DNA of 64,000 nt, taken from positions 210,666-274,665 of the forward strand of contig CAVOXB010000012.1 of NCBI GenBank assembly GCA_963700305.1, given 5' to 3'. Below, one piece after another: positions 54,598-63,781 of this stretch (the stretch's first letter is position 1; each line of letters begins with the position of its first letter). A program made the translations under genes and the position numbers. Below the pieces are notes generated by a model. It did no database searches. It saw only the letters and a program-made list of their open reading frames with translations, and was not told the DNA's origin. Source of the DNA: Desulfomonile sp963700305. GTDB lineage: Bacteria; Desulfobacterota; Desulfomonilia; Desulfomonilales; Desulfomonilaceae.

Positions 54598-56016
54598 CTA
54601 GCCTTGATCTTCTTCATCCTCAAGGGTGATACTGTACTCCTTGAGCTTCGAGTGCAAAGTTTTGCGATCTATCGCTAATAAGCGTGCAGCTTTGGCCTTA
54701 TTTCCACCTGTTTTGCGCAATGCTTCAAGCAAGCATTTTCGTTCCACTGTCGCAGTTGCCTGTCGTACAGCTTCCTTCAATGAAAGGCCTTTCCACTCAA
54801 AGTATTCGGATGATGGCTCGGACTCCTGAGGCTCGGAAGCCTGGTTGGGGAGCGAGAGATGCTCCAACCTTATGAATTCATCGGCGATCAGGACTGCTCT
54901 TCTCACCACTGATTTAATTTGTCTGACGTTTCCCGGCCAGTCATATCGAATCATCCCTTCAGTAGCAGATTTGGAGAACCCTTTCACTCTTTTTGCCAGC
55001 TCCATGTTTGTGGCTTTAAGGAATCTGTCTGCAAGGTGAATTATGTCATCTCTGCGTTCTCGTATCGGCGGGATGACAATCGTGAATTCACTCAATCGAT
55101 AAAACAGATCTCGGCTAAACAAGCCGTGCTGGACCGCTTCATTCAAATCCCGATTACTGGCCACAACGAGGCGCAGATCCACAGTGACAGCTTTTCTGCC
55201 GCCCACGCGAAAGAAAGTCCTTTCCTGAATCGCTCGGAGCAGCTTAGGTTGTAGGTACTTGGGCATATTGGCTATTTCGTCCAAGAACAGCGTCCCACCG
55301 TGTGCGAGTTCAAATTTTCCGGGATTTGCGGAAACCGCTCCGGTGAACGCTCCCTTTTCATGGCCGAAAAGCTCGCTTTCGAATAAGGATTCCGGTATTG
55401 CCCCACAATCCACTGGAACAAATGGTCCCTTGCATCTTGGGCTAACCTTGTGAAGCGTGCCGGCTATTAGCTCTTTTCCGGTCCCCGTTTCTCCTTGGAT
55501 TACGACGCTGAAATCGGAGGGAGCAACAGTTGCCACGTCCGACACAACCCTCTGAACAGCTTCGCTTGGACCCATCAATTCGCGTAAATGTTCTACAGCA
55601 GCCTTGCTTGATGGGTCGAAAATCGTTTCTTCAATTCTTTCCGCTCTATTTTGAAGAGCGGATTGGATTTTGTTCATTAGGTCCGATGTATCAATCGGTT
55701 TGAGCAGATAATCGAACGCACCCAGCCTCATCGCCTGGATCGCACCGTCTATTCCGGGAAAACCTGTAACAATAATCACAGGGAGATTCGGATCGCACTC
55801 TTTAGCCTGCCTAAGCAATTCTATGCCGTCCATTTTTGACATTCTTACGTCCGAGATGACCAGATCTGGCATGCCAAGGCGGATCATTTCCAAAGCCGCT
55901 TCTCCATCATGAGCGACAATTGGAGCGTATCCGTCTTTATGCAAGATCCGAAAAAGGAATTCACATATGTCTTTTTCGTCATCCACAATAAGAATTCTAC
56001 TTCTTCGGACGGTCAT
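54598..56016 (-). CDS. NtrC-family sigma-54 response regulator
   Basis: The 472-residue protein has a receiver (RILIVDDEKDICEFLFRILH, phosphoacceptor Asp in LVISDVRMSKMDG, Lys in FDYLLKPID), a sigma-54 AAA+ domain (Walker A GETGTGKE, GHEKGAFTGAVS, Walker B GTLFLDEIAN) and a Fis-type helix-turn-helix (NKAKAARLLAIDRKTLHSKL). ATG 56016 with GAGGGAAC upstream gives a normal receiver start; the frame extends earlier to 56190 without homology. All motifs are intact. No kinase lies beside it; the hybrid kinase at 58406 is separated by an IS element and may have been the neighbour before insertion. Confidence 0.93.
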   Translation of the reverse strand: MTVRRSRILIVDDEKDICEFLFRILHKDGYAPIVAHDGEAALEMIRLGMPDLVISDVRMSKMDGIELLRQAKECDPNLPVIIVTGFPGIDGAIQAMRLGAFDYLLKPIDTSDLMNKIQSALQNRAERIEETIFDPSSKAAVEHLRELMGPSEAVQRVVSDVATVAPSDFSVVIQGETGTGKELIAGTLHKVSPRCKGPFVPVDCGAIPESLFESELFGHEKGAFTGAVSANPGKFELAHGGTLFLDEIANMPKYLQPKLLRAIQERTFFRVGGRKAVTVDLRLVVASNRDLNEAVQHGLFSRDLFYRLSEFTIVIPPIRERRDDIIHLADRFLKATNMELAKRVKGFSKSATEGMIRYDWPGNVRQIKSVVRRAVLIADEFIRLEHLSLPNQASEPQESEPSSEYFEWKGLSLKEAVRQATATVERKCLLEALRKTGGNKAKAARLLAIDRKTLHSKLKEYSITLEDEEDQG

Positions 56017-56407
56017 GGTGTTCCCTCTGCCATTTGCCGCAAGTCTGCACGACGAGCACCTCCCACTTGCGTGAAAACACATGAATTGGTCACAAGATAC
56101 GCGTGTCGAATTGTAGGTTGGGCAGATTCCCTCTGTCAAGTAAGCGTCAGTAAGCATTCGCTTACATGCTGAAGAAGACCACGTGGCCAATGGGTCATTG
56201 CATTCGGGAGTGAAGCAATCTCAGTGACTGTGCAGACGGGAAAGATTGTCTCGCGAGGCGCGGAATAGCTTCACTTCTTAAAATACAGTGTTTCTGCATG
56301 AGCGAGTGGCTGACCGTAGGGGAACCCCTCATAGGACTTAAAAAAACGCTGTCGAGATGATGGCGTTAACAGCCTTGAAAACGCAGCGACATGACGAAAC
56401 ATAGTAT
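56017..56407. other. intergenic upstream of the sigma-54 regulator
   Basis: These 391 bases hold no supported gene. The part next to 56016 should contain the promoter of the regulator gene. Confidence 0.45.
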
Positions 56408-56584
56408 TAGTAGCGGCCGGCGTCCCTGCCGGCCATCGTGGGCAAAGGAGCACCCGAATTCGCACTAAAACTTCACCTGTGTAGCGGAAGACCTCCTCAA
56501 CGGCGAGCGGATGAAGGCCACCATCTGGCCGGCAGGGACGCCGGCCGCTACTATAGAGACCCCAGACGGCCTTATTTTAACGCC
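56408..56584. repeat. dispersed repeat copy 2 with 28-bp perfect inverted arms
   Basis: Arms at 56408-56435 and 56526-56553 are perfect complements (AGTAGCGGCCGGCGTCCCTG.. and ..CAGGGACGCCGGCCGCTACT). They enclose 90 bases with the blocks AGCGGAAGAC and GGCGAG that also occur in copy 1 at 26539-26725. After the right arm comes TAGAGACCCCAGACGGCC and CTTATTTTAACGCC, where IS110 copy B begins. The structure is MITE-like but has no coding part. Confidence 0.7.
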
Positions 56585-56858
56585 TATGATACCCCCCAGA
56601 AGGTACTTCTCGACGAGAGTGCTTCGAGCGAGTGAGGGGACTAGGGAAGTTCTGGTGGTCACCCACAGTACTAGCTGGTATAGGGGGGTCGCACGGCCGT
56701 TTGGTTTTCTGAAGAAAGCTAGACAACGGACCGGCAGATCGTTAACGCCTGGGCCTTCAAAGGCTGTCCCATAGCTGGATCGCCGGAGCCGACGTGCGAA
56801 AAGCCCGAACAGTCGCTGGGCCTTCTGAGGCCGTATCCACAAGGGAGGGACATCGCCC
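56585..56858 (+). ncRNA. candidate IS110 bridge RNA / left-end leader (copy B)
   Basis: Same length (274) and fold potential as in copy A: ACCCCCC at 56591-56597 can pair with GGGGGGT at 56683-56689. Relative to copy A it has one G more in AGAAGGTACTTC, T for G at 56633, C for T at 56652, and one G less in CACAGTACTAG. The gain and loss of G keep the total length equal. These changes fall where the target-binding loop of IS110 bridge RNAs would be expected. RNA status is inferred. Confidence 0.5.
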
Positions 56859-57800
56859 GTGTCTGAAAAGATCTTCGTCGGCATAGATATCGCTAAGGAC
56901 AGCCTGGACATTCATCTGCTCCCGTCAGGCGTACGCTTCTCCTGTCGGAATACTGCGGATGACCTCGATGCGCTTGTAGAACGTCTCAAGAAAGAGGTCC
57001 CCGCGTTAATCGTCATGGAAGCAACCGGCGGTTACGAAGTCATACTCGCCGCAGAGTTTGCTTCAGCCGGACTTCCCGTTGCCGTGGTTAACCCCAAGCA
57101 GGCCCGAAACTTTGCCCGAGCACTCGGAAAACAGGCTAAAACGGATTCCATCGATGCCTATGTGTTGGCTCGGTTTGCACAGGACATGAGGCCTCCTGTG
57201 AGGCCTATTCTCAATCAGGAGGAACAAGCCATCAAGGAATTGGTCGCCCGGCGCCGCCAGATCGTGCTGCAGCGTGCCTCGGAAAAAAACCGACTCCATC
57301 ATGCTCGCTCCGAGCTCGTCCTCCAAAGCATTCAGCGCATCATCATGGCACTGAATCAGGAAATTCGGTCTATTGATCAGGATCTCGATACGACCATCAA
57401 GAACTCCTCCATCTGGAGTCAGAAGGAAGAAATCTTGCTGAGCGTTCCCGGCGTTGGTCCAGTCACTGCGAGAACACTCATAGCAGACCTGGCTCCGCTG
57501 GGCGAGGCAAGTCGCGCTGAAATCACCAGTCTCGCGGGTCTGGCGCCGTTCAACCGTGACAGCGGCATCATGAGAGGCAAGCGTAGTATCATGGGGGGCC
57601 GCCAGTCAGTCCGCAAGGCTTTGTACATGGCCGCAATCACAGGTGTGAAGCGCAACGAAAGACTCCGGGCCTTCTATCAGCGTCTCGTGGCATCAGGAAA
57701 GCCGTTCAAGGTAGCGATAGTCGCCTGCATGCGGAAACTCCTGGTCATCCTGAACGCCATGATCAGGGAAAAAATCATGTATCAGGAACTTTCCACTTGA
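56859..57800 (+). CDS. IS110-family transposase (DEDD recombinase), copy B
   Basis: The protein is identical over all 313 residues to the one at 6569-7510, including the DEDD motif and the Tnp20 domain. It has the same GTG start and GGGAGGGA ribosome site. It is intact. The element landed between a sigma-54 regulator gene and a small helix-turn-helix gene. Confidence 0.93.
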   Translation: MSEKIFVGIDIAKDSLDIHLLPSGVRFSCRNTADDLDALVERLKKEVPALIVMEATGGYEVILAAEFASAGLPVAVVNPKQARNFARALGKQAKTDSIDAYVLARFAQDMRPPVRPILNQEEQAIKELVARRRQIVLQRASEKNRLHHARSELVLQSIQRIIMALNQEIRSIDQDLDTTIKNSSIWSQKEEILLSVPGVGPVTARTLIADLAPLGEASRAEITSLAGLAPFNRDSGIMRGKRSIMGGRQSVRKALYMAAITGVKRNERLRAFYQRLVASGKPFKVAIVACMRKLLVILNAMIREKIMYQELST

Positions 57801-58050
57801 CCGGAGACACAGTCGCCTATGGGGGTACCCTATTCCACATAAGTGGGGAAATTTATCCACACACTATCTTCGGGTTCATCGAGTCATCTCCCAGCGATCC
57901 TACTTATATCATAACGTATTTAGTCCTTCTACTGTTGAAAAAGCCACTGGCACCAAAAATGCATCGTTGCGTAAACGACGATCAGGAAACGGTTTGGCGA
58001 AGACGCAACAGCGTACATCTGACCATCCAAGATCCCGATGGGAGACAATA

Positions 58051-58245
58051 ATGGACGAGGAAAAGGAAGCCCATGATGCTGTCTTGAAAACCAGGATAGC
58101 CTTGCAGGCGATCCGAGGCGAGAGGACAGTGGCGGAAATTGCCCTGGAATACGGCCTTGATCAAGAGGAAGTCATGCGGTGGAAAAAGCAGGTCATCGAT
58201 GAGATTCCGAAAATATTATCTAAGAGCGAAAAGAATTCCGATTGA
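58051..58245 (+). CDS. small helix-turn-helix protein, IS3 OrfA-like
   Basis: This 64-residue product (VLKTRIALQAIRGERTVAEI, ALEYGLDQEEVMRWKKQVID) matches the N-terminal helix-turn-helix of IS3-type OrfA transposase proteins, which usually are about 90-100 residues with a leucine zipper; here the zipper part is missing. GGGAGA lies seven bases before ATG 58051. No orfB follows. It is either an IS remnant or a captured small DNA-binding protein. Confidence 0.6.
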   Translation: MDEEKEAHDAVLKTRIALQAIRGERTVAEIALEYGLDQEEVMRWKKQVIDEIPKILSKSEKNSD

Positions 58246-58405
58246 CAAGCTGTCGAAAAGGATGGTGTTCATGCGCCGACTGCACCCGCAACTTTCACGT
58301 TTGTCAGCGCCTTTCAAAAAATTAGGAAATCTTTTAATTTCCTTTGTCGAACGTGCTACATTTAGAGACAGCAATTTTCTTGCACTCAGTTTGGGAAGGT
58401 CGATC

Positions 58406-61279
58406 ATGAGCGAAAAAGATCTACCGAGCTTTGATGAGCTTCTTGAGGACGACAATCCGGCGAAACTCCTTCGGCACTCGAACCTGGCCACAGAGACTAT
58501 AGATCTTAATAGTCTGCTCAACCCGGATACAACAGAATCCGGGAGTTTCAATCTGCAGGATGTGTCCCAAACCTCCTTCGGTAAGCTGCTGAAAGCTTTG
58601 CCTGTTCCGACCCTGCTTGTGGACAGGTCTTTGATCATAACTTTCATCAATGATGCCTGCGAAAAAATCAGCGGTAACGGCCAAGCGATCTTAGGGGTCG
58701 GATTCTGCTCTTTTTTTCCGGATCCCGAAGAGTCTCGTGCAGCCCAAGCGCTTTTGGAACAAGTGTTTCGAGAGAGAAAACCTCAAGTAAAGACTGCATT
58801 GATGCAAATAGACGGCTATAGATTGTGGGCCAGAATTTATTTGCGGTCAGTGCGATTGGGAAGAGATCGTTTCTTGCTGATTCTTATCGAAGATTTGTCA
58901 AATGAAAAAAGGGAGATCACTAAATGGAAGAAGGCGCAAGCCGAGTTGTTTGCAGCACGTGAGGTCGCAGCCGCAGAAGCCAACAAGCTTCGCGCAATGA
59001 TTGAAGGAATGGACGCGGGCATTGTCGTTGCCGACGCGAGCTATACCATAACAGAAGTGAATAGCTGGTTCCTGGAAAGGCTTGGAATGAATAGAGATGA
59101 ACTAATCGGCAAGAACCTCTTCGCTTCTCTTGAGGGTAGTGCGTCGTCTGAAGCCCTTCAAACTATGCTGGCGGACCATCGAAAAGGATTCTTGAGGACC
59201 GGAACTGCCGCAAACAGCGATCTCGCAGGAATGAAAGTAGCTCTCCGAGTGCAACCTATTTTTAATGCTACAGATTATGCCGGCATTATACTCAGCATTA
59301 CCGACATTACCGATCTCATGGAATCCAAATTGGCTGCCGAGTCAGCGAGCAAAGCCAAGAGCGACTTTCTTGCCAGCATGAGCCATGAAATCCGAACTCC
59401 CATGCACGGCATCATAGGGATGACGGAACTCATTTCGCAGACACATCTTACGGAAGAGCAGCGTGAATATCTTGATATTATCAGAGTATCCGGAGACGCT
59501 CTTTTGTCCCTGATAAACGACATTCTTGATTTCTCCAAAATTGAGGCTGGAAGATTTGAACTTGAAAACATTGGATTCAGCCTGCGGGACGCATTGGGCG
59601 ACACTATGGAGTCTGTTGCGGTTCAGGCTGACAACAAGGGACTGGAACTAGCATTTCATGTGGCCCAGAATGTGCCGGACCTATTGACCGGAGATCCCAC
59701 ACGCCTAAGGCAGATTATCGTGAACCTTGTGGGGAATGCCATTAAATTCACTGAACATGGCGAAGTAGTCGTGGATGTGAGTACTAAATTCACAAATGCT
59801 GGAGAAGCAACTTTGCATTTTGTTGTCTCCGACACTGGAATCGGGATCCCGAAAGACAAATTACAAGACGTCTTCCGTTCGTTCACTCAAATCGATACCG
59901 GCATGAGTCGAAAATATGGCGGAACAGGTCTCGGCCTAGCAATAGCGGTAAAATTGGCCGCCATGATGGAAGGCAGACTCTGGGCAGAGAGTCAATTGGG
60001 CAAGGGAAGCCATTTTCATTTTGTGGTAAAGTTTCGAGTGCGAGAAAAAGATGTCCTTTCACGTGATCAGCCTGAAAAACCGGTCGATCTTAGGGGAATG
60101 GCCGTTTTGGTCATAGACGATAATGCAACTAACCGTCGCATTCTGGAAGAGATGCTTACTAGCTTTGGAATGAAACCCACGTGCGTCAATGGGGCTTCAG
60201 CAGCGCTGGCAGCCGTTCAGGTTGCTCAGAACCTCGGCTCTCCATTCCCACTGACCATCATCGATGCTCAAATGCCTGAAATGGACGGTTTTGAGCTTTC
60301 AGAGAAACTCAGCAGATTGGCAGCGGCTCCCAAACCGATTATCATGATGCTGACCTCCCTGGGCCGCCGTGGAGATGCTGACCTTTGCCGACAAATGGGA
60401 ATCTCAGCTTATTTGAAAAAGCCCATCAGACAATCCGAGCTTTTCGCTGCTATCCAGGCCACTTTCGGAATGTCTCGAAAGGCGAGCGAATCAGCCGAAC
60501 TGGTTACCAGGCACACAATACGTGAAAGAAAAAGGCTAGTGAGGATTCTTGTGGTGGAAGACAACTTGGTAAATCAGACGCTCGCAGTGAGACTCCTGGA
60601 GAAGCGAGGCTATTCGGTTTCTGTTTGCGGAAACGGAAAAGAGGCCTTTCAAGCTCTTGAAAAAGACAGCTTCGATATAATTCTCATGGACGTGGAGATG
60701 CCGGAAATGAACGGGTTCGATGCCACCCGAATTATCAGGGAAAAGGAAAAGGTCTCCGGCGAACACATCCCCATAGTAGCAATGACTGCACATGCCATGA
60801 ACGGTGATCGGGAACGTTGCCTGGCTTCAGGAATGGACGCGTATATATCAAAACCGGTCAGCAGCGAAGAGCTTTTCTCAATTATAGAAGAATACGCGAA
60901 TGGGATGATAGGGGCAGCCCCCGCTAAAACGAACGAACCAATTGATACAGCTAAATTGATGGAGCGAATGGCCGGAGACACAGAACTGCTAAGAGAGCTT
61001 GTGGCCATGTTTCTGGATGAATCGCCAAAGCTTTTAGTTAAAATCAAGGAAGCAGTCACGAATAATGATCCTGAAGTCCTGCATTCAGTGGCGCACTCCC
61101 TAAAAGGATCGGTGGGCAATTTTGCCGCTCCAGAAGCTGCAGACGCGGCTCTTCACCTTGAAAACATCGGAAAAAACAGAGATATGACTGACGCCCGCGA
61201 GGCTCTCGCTGTCCTCGAAAGAGAATTGGCGCGTGTCCAAGAAAGACTCGTCCAGTTCATCAAGGAGGGCGTTGAGTGA
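58406..61279 (+). CDS. hybrid histidine kinase: PAS-PAS-HisKA-HATPase-REC-REC-Hpt
   Basis: The 957-residue cytoplasmic protein has two PAS domains (about 60-170 and 195-310) and HisKA with phosphoacceptor His327 in LASMSHEIRTPMHGIIGMTE. The HATPase domain follows (NLVGNAIKFTEHG, SDTGIGIPKDK, GGTGLGLAIAVKLA). Two receivers come next: the first MAVLVIDDNATNRRILEEML with Asp in IIDAQMPEMDGF, the second ILVVEDNLVNQTLAVRLLEK with Asp in ILMDVEMPEMNGF and Lys in YISKPVSSEEL. A C-terminal Hpt has phospho-His in SVAHSLKGSVGNFA. All sites of a full phosphorelay are present. ATG 58406 follows a ribosome site (GGGAAGG); the open frame upstream lies inside the helix-turn-helix gene. It may pass phosphate to the receiver protein at 61427. 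Confidence 0.93.
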   Translation: MSEKDLPSFDELLEDDNPAKLLRHSNLATETIDLNSLLNPDTTESGSFNLQDVSQTSFGKLLKALPVPTLLVDRSLIITFINDACEKISGNGQAILGVGFCSFFPDPEESRAAQALLEQVFRERKPQVKTALMQIDGYRLWARIYLRSVRLGRDRFLLILIEDLSNEKREITKWKKAQAELFAAREVAAAEANKLRAMIEGMDAGIVVADASYTITEVNSWFLERLGMNRDELIGKNLFASLEGSASSEALQTMLADHRKGFLRTGTAANSDLAGMKVALRVQPIFNATDYAGIILSITDITDLMESKLAAESASKAKSDFLASMSHEIRTPMHGIIGMTELISQTHLTEEQREYLDIIRVSGDALLSLINDILDFSKIEAGRFELENIGFSLRDALGDTMESVAVQADNKGLELAFHVAQNVPDLLTGDPTRLRQIIVNLVGNAIKFTEHGEVVVDVSTKFTNAGEATLHFVVSDTGIGIPKDKLQDVFRSFTQIDTGMSRKYGGTGLGLAIAVKLAAMMEGRLWAESQLGKGSHFHFVVKFRVREKDVLSRDQPEKPVDLRGMAVLVIDDNATNRRILEEMLTSFGMKPTCVNGASAALAAVQVAQNLGSPFPLTIIDAQMPEMDGFELSEKLSRLAAAPKPIIMMLTSLGRRGDADLCRQMGISAYLKKPIRQSELFAAIQATFGMSRKASESAELVTRHTIRERKRLVRILVVEDNLVNQTLAVRLLEKRGYSVSVCGNGKEAFQALEKDSFDIILMDVEMPEMNGFDATRIIREKEKVSGEHIPIVAMTAHAMNGDRERCLASGMDAYISKPVSSEELFSIIEEYANGMIGAAPAKTNEPIDTAKLMERMAGDTELLRELVAMFLDESPKLLVKIKEAVTNNDPEVLHSVAHSLKGSVGNFAAPEAADAALHLENIGKNRDMTDAREALAVLERELARVQERLVQFIKEGVE

Positions 61280-61426
61280 ACAGACGATGCTTGTTACCAA
61301 AGGAGCCACATCAGGTAATCCTCCGTGCAAATAACCCTGGTTGGCAAGAATAATTAGTAAGGTATAAAATGGGGGGCGATTACATCACAGCCACTGCAAC
61401 TTGGCTGTGTTTCTCAGGAGACGACG

Positions 61427-63242
61427 ATGGCATCTTCCAAGTCGACTGAACCCGAAAACGTCTTGAATGGAATTGAAACGCTTGTTCAGGATTCGGGTCC
61501 GCAAAGCGTTGAGCCTGATCTCAATCGCCCGACAAAGGAATTTGACAGACAACATTTCATGGCGAAGATGTTCCAAGACATGGATCTTGCCAGAGAAGTG
61601 GCGAGTCTGTTTCTAAGTCACACTCCTGAAGTGATGATCGCAATCCGGGAGGCCTTGCAGCGGAAGGATGCGAAAAACCTAGCTGTCACTTCCCAATCTC
61701 TCAAAGGTTCAATCGCCAATATCGGCGCGCAACAAGCCTCGGCAATAATCACGGAACTGGAACATCTAGGCCATGCGGGAAACCTGGTTGCAGCGGAAAA
61801 GACATTTCAGCGGCTCGAGTTGGTAATGCAAAGCCTTCGGAAGACCCTCGTGTCAATCTCGGCAGAAGCTCAACCGTGGAAAATTTTGATCGCTGACGAC
61901 GATCCTGTCTCCCGCAGGATGCTGCAAGCAACTCTCATGAAATGGGGACATGATCCGATAGTCGCCTCTGACGGCATATCGGCTCTAAGAATTCTCTTGG
62001 CTGCGGATGCACCCAGAATGGCCATCCTCGACTGGATGATGCCGGGACATCACGGTGTCGAAATATGCCGCGAGCTCCGGAAAAGAATCAAAAGCGATTA
62101 CATTTACGTGATTCTCTTGACGGGCAAGGACAAGACCGATGACATCATAGAAGCTTTGGACGCCGGGACTGACGATTACATGGTAAAGCCTTTCAATCCG
62201 TTTGAGCTCAAGGCGCGCGTTCGCGAAGGGTTCCGAGTATTGGATCGGTTGGCTGGTCCTGTTCTGGACGAATCCGAAAGTCCCGATACCTTGACGAGCT
62301 TTCTGGGCCGCGAGATGATTCTCGTTTTGCTCAAGAGGGAAATAGCGAAGACTAAGAATCCTGTCCCGGTAACCGCAATTATGGTCCAAGTAGACGGATT
62401 CGACATGATAAAGGATGACTTTGGCCAGAGTGCGGCAAATTCGGCTGTGAGAGAAATCGCACGGATACGCGCGATTAGAGTTGAGGCAGAGTGATTTCAT
62501 AGGGCGATACTGCGAAGACAAGCTCTTGCTCGTGCTTCCTGAATGTGACAGAAAGCTGGCAGAGGGGTTTACGAATAAACTCAAGGCAAGTCTCGACTCA
62601 TCTTTCGTTGAGTCAAATGACACTACTTTCCCAGTCGGAGCGTGCTTTGGCGTTACTTCCGTTTTGACCTCCCCGTCCGTTCATGTTGAACACATGATTT
62701 CCGCTGCGGAATCAGCTCTTGAACAAGCCAAAACAAAGGGCAGGAATCAATATGCGTTCATGAAAGTTGGGTCAGGACAGATTGAGCCTGCACAGGACAA
62801 GAAAGAGGCCATTTCTAAATTGGACCTGGAATTAATTATCGCTTCACGCTCCGGCGATCTGCCGCGAGTTAGGCGACTGCTAAACTCCGGTGCACACGTG
62901 AACGCGATCGATAATAAGGGAAACTCAGCTCTCTTGGAAGCCGCCTTTTTCAAGTACCCTGAAGTAGTTCGTTTGCTTCTGGAAGAGGGCGCTGATGTGA
63001 CCGTACACAACAATGCGGGAGACACGGCCTTGACCGAAGCCATCAGGGCCGGCCAAGCAGAAGTGGTTGACCTCATATTGCCCAAATTCACAGCGGCTGA
63101 TATCAAAGAGGATAGCGCCCTGCTCTACAAAGCGCTCCTTGAAGCTTCAGCATATGGAAAAACTAACGTCGTAACGCTCGTGAAGAGTTATCTGGCTGCA
63201 CACGGCTACATTCGGACAGCGAAAAAAGGAACTGCAAATTGA
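61427..63242 (+). pseudogene. Hpt-REC-degenerate GGDEF-ankyrin protein, frameshifted
   Basis: The first frame (61427-62494) has an Hpt-like domain whose phosphoacceptor position is Gln90 instead of His (VTSQSLKGSIANIGAQQ). It then has an intact receiver (WKILIADDDPVSRRMLQATL, Asp in AILDWMMPGHHG, Lys in YMVKPFNPFEL) and the start of a GGDEF domain. Near 62465-62480 the frame shifts. The second part (62481-63242) gives the GGDEF remainder, with the active loop changed to GRYCEDKLLLVLP where GGDEF is expected, and then ankyrin repeats (SGAHVNAIDNKGNSALLEAA, EGADVTVHNNAGDTALTEAI). Repaired length is about 600 residues. The receiver is probably the only working catalytic part. CAGGAG lies six bases before the ATG. 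Confidence 0.85.
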
Positions 63243-63261
63243 ACCATCGGAGACTCGAATC

Positions 63262-63475
63262 ATGCCCACAATACTGATCATTGATGATAATCCCGACATT
63301 CGAGAGCTATACAGTAGAATACTGAAGCAGGCCGGATATACGGTTATTGAAGCACCTGACGGCAATATTGGAACAAACTGTATCGCGATAACCCCACGGA
63401 TTTGATAGTGACCGATATTGTAATGCCGGAGAAAGAGCGGAAACAGTTGGATCAAACGGACATGCAATTTCAATA
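63262..63475 (+). pseudogene. truncated response-regulator receiver
   Basis: ATG 63262 starts a receiver (MPTILIIDDNPDIRELYSRI, LKQAGYTVIEAPDG). After a frameshift near 63370-63385 the phosphoacceptor part follows (NPTDLIVTDIVMPEKE), but the sequence ends soon after at a stop near 63475. The second half of the domain is missing. It follows the ankyrin protein by 19 bases. Confidence 0.75.
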
Positions 63476-63781
63476 GGCCATAAATATTTCAGCCCGGTGG
63501 CGTAGCAGGCTTTCCCGTCGGCAGATCGGTTTTGACCACCGAACCTCCGCCAGCGCCATGGAGCGAAGCCCATCATCCGCAGAGGCCTCCCATTAACTTC
63601 CGGTCGTTCGGACCATCAGGACCGTTCCCGCTTGAACCTGCTCTTTTAATTCGGCGTAAAAACCGGCCGGGCAGCAGTTTTTCATTTTGCCGTCGATTGA
63701 TACCCCGCCGTTCAACGAAATATATCGTTTGCAGGCGATCGATGCGTTGATTTCGCGGCGGGGGTTAGACCTTTTATCCAT
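63450..63781 (-). pseudogene. PilZ-domain protein, broken
   Basis: The first 62 codons (63593-63781) look like a PilZ domain start: basic RSNPRREINASIACKR for cyclic-di-GMP contact, then GFYAELKEQVQAGTVLMVR. A stop and at least one shift follow; the C-terminal part is seen in other frames between 63450 and 63580 (SMALAEVRW, ADGKACYATGLKYLWPIEIA). The motif D/N-x-S-x-x-G is replaced by KNCCPAGF. It would have been a small cyclic-di-GMP receptor. Confidence 0.6.

Larger units (their letters stand above)
56585..57818 (+). mobile_element. IS110-family insertion sequence, copy B
   Basis: This has the same structure as copy A at 6295-7527. The left end follows AACGCC of a dispersed repeat and begins TATGATACCCCCC; the right end is GACACAGTCGC, here with one extra C before TATGGGGG. 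The transposase gene and most of the leader are identical to copy A. Four differences lie between 56602 and 56669 in the leader. The near identity shows recent transposition within this genome. Confidence 0.85.

Noticed and set aside
56512..56774. 87-codon frame across the IS110 leader of copy B (and its counterpart at 6242-6484)
   Set aside because: It runs across the element boundary and through the predicted structured leader; it starts in unrelated flanks in the two copies and is not conserved as a protein.
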